DNA from: Sphingosinicella sp041916975
Lineage (GTDB): Bacteria > Pseudomonadota > Alphaproteobacteria > Sphingomonadales > Sphingomonadaceae
Direction: 5' to 3'
Assembly (NCBI RefSeq): GCF_041916975.1
Contig: NZ_JAYRYK010000001.1
Coordinates: 1,612,001 to 1,676,000 of the forward strand
Length of the DNA: 64,000 nucleotides
Part shown: in pieces, positions 40,246 to 49,058 of the stretch
How the letters are laid out: each line of letters opens with the position of its first letter
Position numbering within the stretch: position 1 is the stretch's first letter
The notes under the pieces: generated by a model
Seen by the model: only the letters and a program-made list of their open reading frames with translations
Database searches by the model: none
Told to the model about the DNA's origin: nothing
Position numbers and translations under genes: made by a program

Positions 40246-42687
40246 ATGATCGCGCGTCTTCTGTTCACCGCAGCGGCGGTTACGCCGTGGCTCATCCATG
40301 CCGCACCGGCCTTTGCCGAAGAGGCGGCCGACGCCTACGAGGCGGTCGACACCAGTGACGCCATCGTCGTCACCGCGCGCCGCCGCGCGGAAAATCTTCA
40401 GGACATTCCGGTCGCGGTCGCCGTCGTCGGCGGCGAGGCGCTCGATGCGCAGGGCACCTACAACATCAGCAAGCTGACGCAGTTGCAGCCGACGCTGCAA
40501 TTCTTCTCCACCAATCCGCGCAACACGTTCATCAATATCCGCGGCATCGGCGCACCGTTCGGCCTCACCAACGACGGCTTCGAGCAGGGCGTCGGCGTCT
40601 ACATCGATCAAGTCTATTACAACCGCATCGCCTCGGCGACGCTCGATTTCGTCGACGTGGAGCAGATCGAAGTGCTGCGCGGTCCGCAGGGCACGCTCTA
40701 CGGCAAGAACACCACCGCCGGTGCGATCAACATCACGACGCGCGCGCCGAGCTTCGAATTCGAAGGCAAGGCGGAAGTCTCGCTCGGCAATTACAATTTC
40801 AAGCAGGCCAAGGCATCGATCTCCGGCCCGCTCACGGAAAACCTCGCGGCGCGTCTCAGCCTGTCGAGCACCGATCGCCGCGGCACGATCTACAACGTCG
40901 CTACCGACACGTGGATCAACTCGCAGGACAATATCGGCATCCGCGGCGCGCTGCTGTGGGAACCGAGCGACACTCTCAGCATCACCTTCGCGGGCGATTT
41001 CAATCTTCAGAATCCGATCTGCTGCGGCCAGATCTACGCCCGGGTCGGCACAACGCAGCGTGCGCTCAATCGCCAATATGCGGCACTCACCGCGCTGTTC
41101 CCCGGCTATCAGGTGCCGAGCACAAACCCGTTCGATCGCCTGACCGATCTTGATGCGGATATCGCAGCGCGCAACGAGCTTGGCGGCGCGTCGCTCCGCG
41201 CGGAGTGGGATCTCGGCGCGGGCACGCTCACGTCGGTCACCGCGTGGCGCTATTGGCACTGGGGGCCCAAGAACGACCGCGATTTCACGGGACTACCCGT
41301 CTACACGAAGGTCAACAACCCGACTGTTCAGAACCAGTATACGCAGGAGCTGCGCTACGCCCACGAAGCGGAAAAACTGGATTTCGTCGTCGGCGCGTTC
41401 GCCTTCTATCAGGAAATCCGTACCAGCGGCATTCAGGAGACGGGTCCGGCGGCAAGCGCATGGCTGCTCAATCCCACGAACGCACTGTCGCGCAACCCCG
41501 CGGTGCTGAACGGCATCGTCGCGGAGAACGATATTCGCCTCGACAATCTCAGCCTTGCCGCGTTCGGCAAGGTGAACTGGCATGTGACCGATGCGCTCAC
41601 GATCTCGCCGGGCATCCGTATCAACTACGACAAGAAGGAAGGCCTCTACGATTCCGTCGTGATCGGTACCGCCTCCGATGGCACGCGCCAGCTCATCACC
41701 AATGATCCGACACATCCGTATTACACCGATCCGTGGACGGCGGCGCAGCGCGGCACGCAGGCATCACAGTTTTTCGAGCCGAACTTCAGCGACTGGAATC
41801 TCTCCTACGATCTCAACATCGCCTACGAGGTCACGGACGATATCCTCGCCTACGCCACCTATGCGCGCTCGTTCAAAACGGGCGGCATCAATCTGAACGG
41901 CGTTCCCAGCCGGTCCGATGGCACACCGGCGCTCGACGTTGCCCAGATAAAGCCCGAGAAGGTCGATCACTTCGAAATCGGTCTGAAGACGCAGTTCTGG
42001 GATCGCGCGGCAACCTTCAACGTCAGCGCCTACTGGACCGAGATCAACGACTTCCAGGCCAGCGTGATCAGCAACGTCAGCGGTAGCAACGTGCTGCGCG
42101 GCTATCTGGCGAATGCCGACAAGGTACGCGTGCGCGGTATCGAGGCGGATTTCTCGGTCCGTCCGTCGGAACGCTTCAACGCCTATCTCAGCGGCGCGTT
42201 CACGGATCACGAGTTCGTGAAGTTCGTCGACGCGCCCTGCCCGCCCGAGCTGGCAGGCGGCGGCACGGGCACGCCGGCAGGCCCCGCTGCAACGCCGGGC
42301 GCCAACAGCCCTGCGAATTGCAACGTGTCCGGCCAATGGCTGCCCGGCGTTTCCAAATGGGCGTTCTCATGGGGTGCGGAATACAATGTTCCGGCAACGA
42401 TCCTTGGCCGTGAAGGCGAAGCGTACCTCGGTTATGATGCGAACTATCGCTCGAAGTTCTCATCGAACGCCTCGCGATCAATCTACACGGACATCAGCGG
42501 CTACTCGCTGCACAACTTCCGTGCCGGTTTCCGCACCGAGAGCTTCGACATCTTCGGCTGGGTGCGCAACGCCTTCGATCAGAACTACTTCGAATCGCTG
42601 GCGGTCACGCCCGGCAATACCGGTCTGATCTCAGCGCAGCTTGGCGACCCGCAAACCTGGGGCGGCACGATCAAGTTCACGTTCTGA
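40246..42687 (+). CDS. TonB-dependent outer membrane receptor
   Basis: An 813-aa receptor with a signal peptide (MIARLLFTAAAVTPWLIHAAPAFA), TonB box region DAIVVTARRRAENLQDIPVAVAVV, plug signature IEVLRGPQGTLYGKNTTAGAIN, and a barrel ending GGTIKFTF. AGGGAG precedes the ATG at 40246. The long open frame upstream is a chance overlap of the hydrolase gene. A Gly/Pro/Ala-rich loop with two cysteines (CPPELAGGGTG to NCNVSGQW, around residues 664-695) may be an extracellular cap. It is followed by a terminator. The substrate is unknown; it sits just outside the TetR-bounded locus. Confidence 0.92.
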   Translation: MIARLLFTAAAVTPWLIHAAPAFAEEAADAYEAVDTSDAIVVTARRRAENLQDIPVAVAVVGGEALDAQGTYNISKLTQLQPTLQFFSTNPRNTFINIRGIGAPFGLTNDGFEQGVGVYIDQVYYNRIASATLDFVDVEQIEVLRGPQGTLYGKNTTAGAINITTRAPSFEFEGKAEVSLGNYNFKQAKASISGPLTENLAARLSLSSTDRRGTIYNVATDTWINSQDNIGIRGALLWEPSDTLSITFAGDFNLQNPICCGQIYARVGTTQRALNRQYAALTALFPGYQVPSTNPFDRLTDLDADIAARNELGGASLRAEWDLGAGTLTSVTAWRYWHWGPKNDRDFTGLPVYTKVNNPTVQNQYTQELRYAHEAEKLDFVVGAFAFYQEIRTSGIQETGPAASAWLLNPTNALSRNPAVLNGIVAENDIRLDNLSLAAFGKVNWHVTDALTISPGIRINYDKKEGLYDSVVIGTASDGTRQLITNDPTHPYYTDPWTAAQRGTQASQFFEPNFSDWNLSYDLNIAYEVTDDILAYATYARSFKTGGINLNGVPSRSDGTPALDVAQIKPEKVDHFEIGLKTQFWDRAATFNVSAYWTEINDFQASVISNVSGSNVLRGYLANADKVRVRGIEADFSVRPSERFNAYLSGAFTDHEFVKFVDAPCPPELAGGGTGTPAGPAATPGANSPANCNVSGQWLPGVSKWAFSWGAEYNVPATILGREGEAYLGYDANYRSKFSSNASRSIYTDISGYSLHNFRAGFRTESFDIFGWVRNAFDQNYFESLAVTPGNTGLISAQLGDPQTWGGTIKFTF

Positions 42688-42707
42688 ACCACCCTGTGAC
42701 CCTGCGG

Positions 42708-42746
42708 GCGGCTCGTCCGGCTTCATGCCGGGCGGGCCGCTTGCTT
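42708..42746 (+). terminator. Terminator after the TonB receptor gene
   Basis: Arms GCGGCTCGTCCGGC and GCCGGGCGGGCCGC (14 pairs, two G-U) with loop TTCAT, followed by TTGCTTTATT. It sits between the convergent receptor and TPR genes. Confidence 0.75.
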
Positions 42747-43303
42747 TATTGCTCAATCACCTTGAACCGGGTCAGCTCGTGCGCCGGTTCTGCCCAATCG
42801 GGTTTCAGCGCCGCCGCCTGCCGATAATCATCGTAGGCTTCGCGCACCCGGCCGAGCTTCTCGTGCGCGACACCGCGCGCATACAGCGCGATCTCGGGCC
42901 GGTTCGGCGTCAGCGCGATACCACGCGACAGCAGATCGACGGCAAGCGTCTCGCTGCCACCGCGGTGCAGCACCGCGATCCCCTTGTTGATGTAGGCTTC
43001 GGCAAGGTCGTCATCGATGCCGAGCGCCGTGTCGTAGTCGGCAATTGCATTGGCATAATCGCGGCCCTGCATGAACAGGATGCCGCGGTTCACATGCGTC
43101 GCCGCCCGCTCGGAGCTGGAGAGCGCATCCTGTTTCAGCGCAAGGTTGCAATCCGCAAACGCCGTGCGCCCGGCCCGGTTGAACTCGGCCGCCTCGTAGC
43201 ATTTGCGGGCATAGCCGTCGCCAAGGATGGTCACGGCCGCGTCAGCGGCCCCGGCGGCGGGAACCACGGCCAGAACGGCCGCGAACCACAATCTCTTCGT
43301 CAT
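42746..43303 (-). CDS. Exported tetratricopeptide-repeat protein
   Basis: A 185-aa protein with a signal peptide (MTKRLWFAAVLAVVPAAGAADA) followed by TPR-type helix pairs: NRAGRTAFADCNLALKQ, THVNRGILFMQGRDYANAIADYDTALGIDDD, AYINKGIAVLHRGGSETLAVDLLSRGIAL, and ARGVAHEKLGRVREAYDDYRQAAAL. TPR proteins are scaffolds; no enzymatic role is visible. It converges with the TonB receptor. Nothing ties it to a specific partner. Confidence 0.85.
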   Translation of the reverse strand: MTKRLWFAAVLAVVPAAGAADAAVTILGDGYARKCYEAAEFNRAGRTAFADCNLALKQDALSSSERAATHVNRGILFMQGRDYANAIADYDTALGIDDDLAEAYINKGIAVLHRGGSETLAVDLLSRGIALTPNRPEIALYARGVAHEKLGRVREAYDDYRQAAALKPDWAEPAHELTRFKVIEQ

Positions 43304-43364
43304 GGCACCACCTCCCTGTCAGGGAAACGATGCAGCACAGTTTACACCTGAAACGCGACCAATC

Positions 43365-43562
43365 CTAGGCGATGATATCGGGCAGCAGCTGATCGCGCAG
43401 ACTCTCGATTTCATCCTTCAGCCGCAGCTTGCGCTTCTTCATGCGGGCAAGCTGGAGCTGGTCGCTGCCCGGCAGGGCGCGGATGGCATCGATGGCGGCA
43501 TCAAGATCGCGGTGTTCCTCGAGCAGCGACTCGAGGCGCTCCTTCACGTCGCTTTCATCCAC
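43365..43562 (-). CDS. YdcH-like (DUF465) small coiled-coil protein
   Basis: A 65-aa, highly charged, fully helical protein with the DUF465 pattern EEHRDLDAAIDAI, then LARMKKRKLRLKDEIESLR. The family is widespread in proteobacteria and its role is unsettled. A second member lies on the opposite strand at 43808-43966. Confidence 0.85.
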   Translation of the reverse strand: MDESDVKERLESLLEEHRDLDAAIDAIRALPGSDQLQLARMKKRKLRLKDEIESLRDQLLPDIIA

Positions 43563-43807
43563 GTTGCCTGCACTCCGTCCGCCGGTTCGCGAGTCGTCTG
43601 GTCATGGCGCTACCATAAGCGCGCGCGCCGCGGCTGCGAGTCGTTTTGATGCGCCGGTGGCATATCGGCCAGATTCTGGGGATGAACAGCCCTCTCTCAC
43701 CACAGATTGTGGTAAATGCGCGCTTCACCTCTTCCCCGCTGACAAGCGTTTCGAAATGTGTTCCACTCGCTCATCCTGATGCACTTCAGAGCAAAGGAGA
43801 TCGGACT

Positions 43808-43966
43808 ATGGTCGACACATACCTGGCTGCGCTTTCGGAAAAACACGCCAATCTTGAAAGCCAGATCAATCAGGAAGTCCACCGACCGCTGCCCGACGAA
43901 CTTCTCATCGCACAATGGAAAAAAGAAAAGCTGAGGCTGAAGGAGGTCATAGCCGGCATCCGCTGA
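43808..43966 (+). CDS. Second YdcH-like (DUF465) small protein
   Basis: A 52-aa helical protein with the same signature as its neighbour (LSEKHANLESQINQEV, then AQWKKEKLRLKEVIAGI). AAAGGAGAT precedes the ATG at 43808; an upstream extension of the frame is not credible. The 240 bp between the two DUF465 genes are AT-richer than the surroundings and hold no other gene I can support. Confidence 0.82.
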   Translation: MVDTYLAALSEKHANLESQINQEVHRPLPDELLIAQWKKEKLRLKEVIAGIR

Positions 43967-44011
43967 GGCGATTGCCGCGCTGACGGGCACCCGCCCGCAG
44001 ACCCTTTTGGC

Positions 44012-44683
44012 TTAACGCTGTTCGAGCGCGGGCGCGTTGTCGTCCGCGCCCGGAAAGCGGCCGCCATCGATGCCCGCCGCCATCATTGCGCGCGCGCCGC
44101 GCATGAGCCGTTCGAGTTCGGGCCGGTAAGGTGCATCTTTCGGGCTGCGTGCATAAAGGTCTTCCCACACCTTGAGCGCCTCATCGGGTTCGCCCGCCTG
44201 CAGCCATGCGAGCCCGAGGAAGTAGGGCGGGCCGGGATGATCGGGCGCGATCGCCGAGGCGCGTCCAAACGCCAGCCGCGCTGCCGGCGTGATGAAGCCG
44301 TCGGCATGGCGCGTCAGCGCGTTGCCGAGCCCGACCCACAGATCCGGTACGTCGGGCATCGCCTTCGCGGCCATGCTGAGACCTTCAATGGCCTGCTCGG
44401 TCTTGCCCTGGTGGCTGAGGATGTCGGCGAACAACAGCCACGCGCCGACATCGCCCGTGTTCTGCAGGAGCCGCTGGCGTGCGGCTTCGAGTTGTGGCGC
44501 GGCGTTCGCATCGATCGCACGCGGCGGCGCGGGCTTGCTCGGCAGCGCCGGATTGCTCGTCAGCAGATAGCCTGCCAGCCCCACGGCGAGCGCGAAGCCC
44601 ACCGGCAGCAGCGGCATCTTCATCCGCCACAGCGCCGCGCCGGTCAGCAGCGTCAGCACCGCGATGGCGATCCAGCCGCTCAT
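44012..44683 (-). CDS. ccmI: Cytochrome c maturation protein CcmI/CycH-like TPR protein
   Basis: A 223-aa protein with two N-terminal membrane helices (MSGWIAIAVLTLLTGAALW and LLPVGFALAVGLAGYLL) and a periplasmic TPR domain (LLQNTGDVGAWLLFADILSHQGKTEQAIEGLSMAAKAMPD). It lacks the first-domain length of full CcmI but matches the CycH TPR part that holds apocytochrome c for haem attachment. The ATG at 44683 overlaps the ccmH stop (ATGA), and it is the last gene of the ccm run. Confidence 0.85.
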   Translation of the reverse strand: MSGWIAIAVLTLLTGAALWRMKMPLLPVGFALAVGLAGYLLTSNPALPSKPAPPRAIDANAAPQLEAARQRLLQNTGDVGAWLLFADILSHQGKTEQAIEGLSMAAKAMPDVPDLWVGLGNALTRHADGFITPAARLAFGRASAIAPDHPGPPYFLGLAWLQAGEPDEALKVWEDLYARSPKDAPYRPELERLMRGARAMMAAGIDGGRFPGADDNAPALEQR

Positions 44684-45051
44684 GCACTCTTCCTCCGGTA
44701 AAGCCGCCACACGGCGACGGCGCCGATCGCAAGGAACAGCAACGGCGCCGCCCACAGCACGAGGTTCGCGCCCGTCTTCGGCGGATCGAAGGTCACGTAG
44801 TCGCCGTAGCGGCTGACGAGGTAGGATTTCACCTGTTCGGGATTCTCGCCCGCCGCGATCCGCTCGCGCACGACCGTGCGCATGTCCGCCGCCATGTCGG
44901 CATCGCTGTCGGCGATCGACTGGTGCTGGCAGACGAGGCAGCGCAGCTCGTGCATCAGCGTACGCGCCGCCGCTTCCTGCGCGGGCGGCAACGCCGGCCC
45001 CTCGGCAGCAGCCGTGAGCGCGAGAAAGGCGAGCGGCAATAGCGCCTTCAT
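44680..45051 (-). CDS. ccmH: Cytochrome c maturation protein CcmH (CcmL)
   Basis: A 123-aa protein: signal peptide, periplasmic thiol motif LRCLVCQ (C38, C41) in the CcmH three-helix domain, and one C-terminal membrane helix (LVLWAAPLLFLAIGAVAVW). CcmH keeps the CXXCH cysteines of apocytochromes reduced for haem ligation together with CcmG. It is coupled by ATGA overlaps to ccmG before it and ccmI after it. Confidence 0.94.
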   Translation of the reverse strand: MKALLPLAFLALTAAAEGPALPPAQEAAARTLMHELRCLVCQHQSIADSDADMAADMRTVVRERIAAGENPEQVKSYLVSRYGDYVTFDPPKTGANLVLWAAPLLFLAIGAVAVWRLYRRKSA

Positions 45052-45587
45052 GAGCTCTTCGCCTCTTCGATATCCCTCAGGATCTCCGCAACCTGCTCGG
45101 GCCGGATCTGGCCGATATACTGCTTGCGGATGACGCCCTTGCCGTCGATCAGGAACGTCTCGGGGAGGCCCGACGCGCCGAGATTCAGCACCGCCTTGCT
45201 GTTCGGATCCATGCCAATGCGGCGGAACGGATCACCGTGGTCCTTCAGGAACGCCGTGATGTTCTCGGGCGTGTCGCGCACCGCGATGCCGTGGATCACC
45301 ACGCCCTTGTCGGCGAGTTCCTTCAATTGCGGCGCCTCGACGCGGCACGGCGCGCACCAACTCGCGAACAGGTTCACCAGCGTCACCGTGCCTTGCCGAA
45401 GATCACCGTCGTTGAGGCCGGGGTGCAGTTCGTCCATGCCGACAAGGTCCATCGCGGGGACAGGTTTGCCGACCATTTTGGAAACGATCACGCGCTGCTG
45501 GGGCTCGCCCATGCGGTAGACGGCAAGCGCGACGAAGCCGAGAAACATGACGAGCGGCACGATCAGCGCGATGCGTCTTGCGGTCAT
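45048..45587 (-). CDS. ccmG: Thiol:disulfide interchange protein CcmG/DsbE
   Basis: A 179-aa membrane-anchored thioredoxin-like protein: N-terminal helix (IALIVPLVMFLGFVALAVY), active site FASWCAPCRVEAP (C78, C81), and GLPETFLIDGKG with the cis-Pro. It reduces apocytochrome c or CcmH in the periplasm. The ATG at 45587 overlaps the ccmF stop (ATGA). Confidence 0.95.
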   Translation of the reverse strand: MTARRIALIVPLVMFLGFVALAVYRMGEPQQRVIVSKMVGKPVPAMDLVGMDELHPGLNDGDLRQGTVTLVNLFASWCAPCRVEAPQLKELADKGVVIHGIAVRDTPENITAFLKDHGDPFRRIGMDPNSKAVLNLGASGLPETFLIDGKGVIRKQYIGQIRPEQVAEILRDIEEAKSS

Positions 45588-47476
45588 TCCGTGCCCTCCC
45601 GCCGCCTGCGGCCCTGTCTGATCGAGACGAGCCCGCCGAGTGCCGCCATCATGCCGCCGATCCAGATGAGCGCAATCATCGGCTGCCACACCAGCCGCAC
45701 CTGCCAGCGCCCGCTGCCGTCGCCGGGTCCGAGCACGGCATAGAGGTTGCCGGTGAGACGTGGCCAGATGTCAGTTTCCGTCGTTTCGTTGCCGGGGTTC
45801 ACGAACGTGCGGCGTTCCGGGGCCAGTACCGTGGTTGCGCCCGGCCCGATCACGCTGATGACGGCGCGGATCGCCGTATAGTTCGGCCCCGCCGCGGGTG
45901 TGATGTCATCGACCTGCGCCGTATACGGGCCGGCACTCAGCCGTCCGCCGGGCGCGAGATTCGCCAGCGTCTCGATCGTCCCCGCGCCGCTCACCGCGAT
46001 ACCAAGCGTGGTGACGGCGATGCCGAGGTGCGCGAGCGCCGTGCCCCATACGGTCGCCGGAATGCGGCGGACGCGCTTCAGTTTCCGTCCGCGGAAGATC
46101 ATGACGCTCGCCGCCGCAAGCCACGCCGATAGCGCGACGCCAGCGAGCGCGAGCGGGCTCCGCATTCCGAGCGCCAGCGCAATCCCGATCGCTACGATAC
46201 CGAGCACCAGCGCGGGCACGAGCCGCCGCCCGAGTCCCGCCCAATCCATCGCCCGCCAGCGCATCAGTGGCCCCGCCGCCATCACCGCGACGAGCGGCAG
46301 CAAGAGTGGCAGCAGCGCCGTCTGAAAATAGGGCGGACCGACGGAGACCTGCTCGCCCGTCGCGGCTTCAAGCAGCAGCGGATAGAGCGTGCCGAGGAAT
46401 ACGACTCCGAGCACCGCCGAGAGGATAAGGTTGTTGACGACGAGGCCGCCTTCGCGGCTCACCGGCCGGAACGGCGCGCCCGCCGTCACCGTGCCAGCGC
46501 GCAGCGCATAGAGCGTCAGCGCGCCGCCCACGTAGATTGCCAGCAGGACAAGCAGGAAGATGCCGCGCTCCGGATCGACCGCGAAGGCGTGGACCGATGT
46601 GAGGAGGCCGGAGCGCACGATGAACGTGCCGACCATGCTGAGCGAGAAGGCGACGACCGCGAGCAGCAGCGTCCAGTTCTTCAGTGCGCCGCGCGCCGCG
46701 AGCACGCCCACCGAATGGAACAGCGCCGTCGCCGCTAGCCATGGCATCAGCGAGGCGTTCTCCACCGGGTCCCAGAACCACCAGCCACCCCAGCCGAGCT
46801 CGTAATACGCCCAGAAGCTGCCGAGCGTGATACCCGCAGTCAGGAAACTCCACGCGCCGAGCACCCATGGCTTCACCGCACGCGCCCATTCCGGCGTCAC
46901 GCGGTTCAGCAACAGTGCCGCCACCGCGAACGAGAAGGTGACCGAAAGCCCGACATAACCGATGTAAAGAAGCGGCGGATGGAACGCGAGGCCGGGGTCC
47001 TGCAGCAGCGGGTTCATGCCCGAACCCTCGATCGGTGCGGGCACGATGCGCGCGAACGGGTTCGAGGCGATCAGCAGATAGGCATAGAAGCCGAGTGCGA
47101 TGAAGCCCTGCGCGGAGAGCATCACCGTACGGAACCGCTCACCGAGGCCCTTCGCGCGGATCGCAGCGAGCGCGCCGAACACGGCGAGCACCGCGACCCA
47201 CAGCAGCATCGAGCCTTCGTGGTTCGCCCACACGCCCGTCCACTTGTAGAGTTCGGGTTTGGCGGTGTGGCTGTTGCCCGCAACGAGCGCGACCGAAAAA
47301 TCGGATTTCACGAACGCCCACGTCAGCGCCGCAAAGGCGACAGCGCAGAGCACACCCTGCAAGAGCGCGGCCGGCACGGCAATGCGCCCACCATCGGCGC
47401 GAAAGCCTGCCAGCGCCTGCGCGAGCGCAAGCCCTGCGGCCAGCCACAAGGCTGCATGGCCGATCTCGGGAATCAC
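45584..47476 (-). CDS. ccmF: Haem lyase subunit CcmF
   Basis: A 630-aa protein with about 15 transmembrane helices and the tryptophan-rich WWD motif (GWGGWWFWDPVENASLMPW). CcmF is the core of the CcmFH(I) complex that attaches haem to apocytochrome c. I start at the GTG at 47476, giving MIPEIGHAALWLAAGLALAQ, the family's normal N-terminus, with GGGGTGG upstream; a GTG at 47488 would add four residues. The gene is separated from ccmE by a lipid kinase gene. Confidence 0.95.
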   Translation of the reverse strand: MIPEIGHAALWLAAGLALAQALAGFRADGGRIAVPAALLQGVLCAVAFAALTWAFVKSDFSVALVAGNSHTAKPELYKWTGVWANHEGSMLLWVAVLAVFGALAAIRAKGLGERFRTVMLSAQGFIALGFYAYLLIASNPFARIVPAPIEGSGMNPLLQDPGLAFHPPLLYIGYVGLSVTFSFAVAALLLNRVTPEWARAVKPWVLGAWSFLTAGITLGSFWAYYELGWGGWWFWDPVENASLMPWLAATALFHSVGVLAARGALKNWTLLLAVVAFSLSMVGTFIVRSGLLTSVHAFAVDPERGIFLLVLLAIYVGGALTLYALRAGTVTAGAPFRPVSREGGLVVNNLILSAVLGVVFLGTLYPLLLEAATGEQVSVGPPYFQTALLPLLLPLVAVMAAGPLMRWRAMDWAGLGRRLVPALVLGIVAIGIALALGMRSPLALAGVALSAWLAAASVMIFRGRKLKRVRRIPATVWGTALAHLGIAVTTLGIAVSGAGTIETLANLAPGGRLSAGPYTAQVDDITPAAGPNYTAIRAVISVIGPGATTVLAPERRTFVNPGNETTETDIWPRLTGNLYAVLGPGDGSGRWQVRLVWQPMIALIWIGGMMAALGGLVSIRQGRRRREGTE

Positions 47477-47581
47477 TGTTGGCGCCACCCCGGAATTTTC
47501 ATTGTCAGCGCCTTAGCACCGGCGCGCGCGCAATGCAGCCCGCTTGCGCGCTTTCGTCACGCCTGCAGCGGCGGGAAGCGC

Positions 47582-48433
47582 TTACGCGTAGTGAATGATG
47601 CCGTCGTGAATGCTTATCGTGGTGGGGAGGGCGGTGACGGTGTCACCGTCCGCCTGTACCGGGACGCCCGCATCGCTCGATGCGCTCAGCGTGCCGAACG
47701 GCTGTGCCACGACACCCGGCAGGCGGTCCACCTGCTTGCCGCGCAGCAACGCCCACATGAACCGTGCGTAGTCTCGCCGCCGCGCACGGGTCAGAGCGAC
47801 GAGATGCAGCGTCTCGTCGTTGATCGAGGCGGTGCGTGCGAAGCTCCACGGCCCCGCGAAAAACCGGCCTTTGGCGACGTAGAACGCCTCGCAGGCGATC
47901 CGCCGCCCATCGACATCGAGCAGGATCCGCGGGCGCGGCCAATGCCACAGCACGCTAAGGAATGCCGCGCCATAGGCGGCGCGGCCGATCCAGCGCTTGA
48001 GGCGCGACGACACGCCGGCCACCGCATAGCTGTCCGGCCCCGCACTCGCGCAGACAAGAAAAAGCTGCTCACCGATGCGCCCAGCAAAGCCCCTGCGTCT
48101 GCGATCCGCACACGACACGCGCTCGACGAACGCGTCGGGATCGATCGGGTATTCCGCTTCCCGCGCCAGGAGATTTACGGTCCCGGCAGGATAGGCACAT
48201 ACCGGCACATCAGCCTTTGCCTGCCGTAGCGCCGAAACCACGTGCCGGAGCGTGCCATCGCCGCCCACGACGCACACAAGGCTGAGATCGTCGGCAAGCG
48301 CGATCGCCGTGCCCGGCGCGCTGCGCCCGTAGGCGAGCGTATGGCTGCGCTTCCGAAACGCCGTTTCGAGCGCAAGGATGCGCTGCGGCGAAAAACCGCC
48401 CGAAACCGGGTTCGAAATGATCTGGACGGTCAT
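47582..48433 (-). CDS. Diacylglycerol kinase-family lipid kinase
   Basis: A 283-aa protein of the DAG kinase catalytic family. The nucleotide-binding GGDGTLRHV (about 58-66) and YPAGTVNLLARE motifs are clear, and the C-terminal beta-sandwich with GDTV is present. Relatives phosphorylate diacylglycerol, sphingosine or similar lipid alcohols. It lies between ccmE (35 bp upstream) and ccmF (105 bp downstream), all on the same strand, an unusual place with no known role in haem maturation. Confidence 0.9.
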   Translation of the reverse strand: MTVQIISNPVSGGFSPQRILALETAFRKRSHTLAYGRSAPGTAIALADDLSLVCVVGGDGTLRHVVSALRQAKADVPVCAYPAGTVNLLAREAEYPIDPDAFVERVSCADRRRRGFAGRIGEQLFLVCASAGPDSYAVAGVSSRLKRWIGRAAYGAAFLSVLWHWPRPRILLDVDGRRIACEAFYVAKGRFFAGPWSFARTASINDETLHLVALTRARRRDYARFMWALLRGKQVDRLPGVVAQPFGTLSASSDAGVPVQADGDTVTALPTTISIHDGIIHYA

Positions 48434-48468
48434 CGCGAAAACGATGCCGGTGTAAGGTGAAGAAAACT

Positions 48469-48927
48469 CTAAGGCGTCGGTTTCTCGGGTCGCGCCTTCG
48501 CAGCCGCCTCGGCCTTCTCAACGGCCTTCGCGACCTCCGGCGGCATGTATTTTTCGTCGTGCTTGGCGAGCAGCGTTTCGGCCTTGAACGTCCCGTTCGC
48601 GTCGAAGCGGCCGTCAGCGATCATGCCCTGCCCTTCGCGGAACAGGTCGGGCACGATGCCGGTGTAGTCCACCGGCACCGATTCGAGCCGGTCGGTGACG
48701 CGGAAATGGATAGTGAGCCCGTCGGCGCTGCGCGTCAGCGAGCCCTTCTCGACCAGCCCGCCGAGCCGGATCGCCTGCCCCGGCGCCACACCCTTCGCCA
48801 CCACGTCGGCGGGCGCATAGAAATACGCCGCCTGATCCTGCAATGCAGGCAGCGCAAGTGCCGCCGCGATGCCGAGCGCCGCCACAGCTGCGCCTGCGAG
48901 CGCGAGCCGCTGGTGCTTGGGCTTCAT
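48469..48927 (-). CDS. ccmE: Cytochrome c maturation haem chaperone CcmE
   Basis: A 152-aa protein with an N-terminal membrane anchor (LALAGAAVAALGIAAALALP) and OB-fold periplasmic domain. The covalent haem site is H123 in LAKHDEKYMPPE, with Y127 four residues later as in the family. A charged Ala/Glu/Lys tail follows. The ATG overlaps the ccmD stop (ATGA). It receives haem from CcmC and passes it to CcmF. Confidence 0.95.
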   Translation of the reverse strand: MKPKHQRLALAGAAVAALGIAAALALPALQDQAAYFYAPADVVAKGVAPGQAIRLGGLVEKGSLTRSADGLTIHFRVTDRLESVPVDYTGIVPDLFREGQGMIADGRFDANGTFKAETLLAKHDEKYMPPEVAKAVEKAEAAAKARPEKPTP

Positions 48928-49058
48928 CGCCGTTCTCCCCGCAGCGCGTCCGCCGCCTTTTCGGCGCGGCGCATCGAAAGCCAGCTCCACAGCACCACGC
49001 CGCCGATGCCGACGGCGCCCACGGCATAGGCCGCGATCACGAAGGGCAACGCGTTCAT
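48924..49058 (-). CDS. ccmD: Haem exporter small subunit CcmD
   Basis: A 44-aa peptide: MNALPFVIAAYAVGAVGIGG starts a single transmembrane helix, followed by the basic-charged SMRRAEKAADALRGERR. This fits CcmD, which helps release holo-CcmE from CcmC. It overlaps ccmC at its start and ccmE at its end by four bases each. Confidence 0.9.
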   Translation of the reverse strand: MNALPFVIAAYAVGAVGIGGVVLWSWLSMRRAEKAADALRGERR

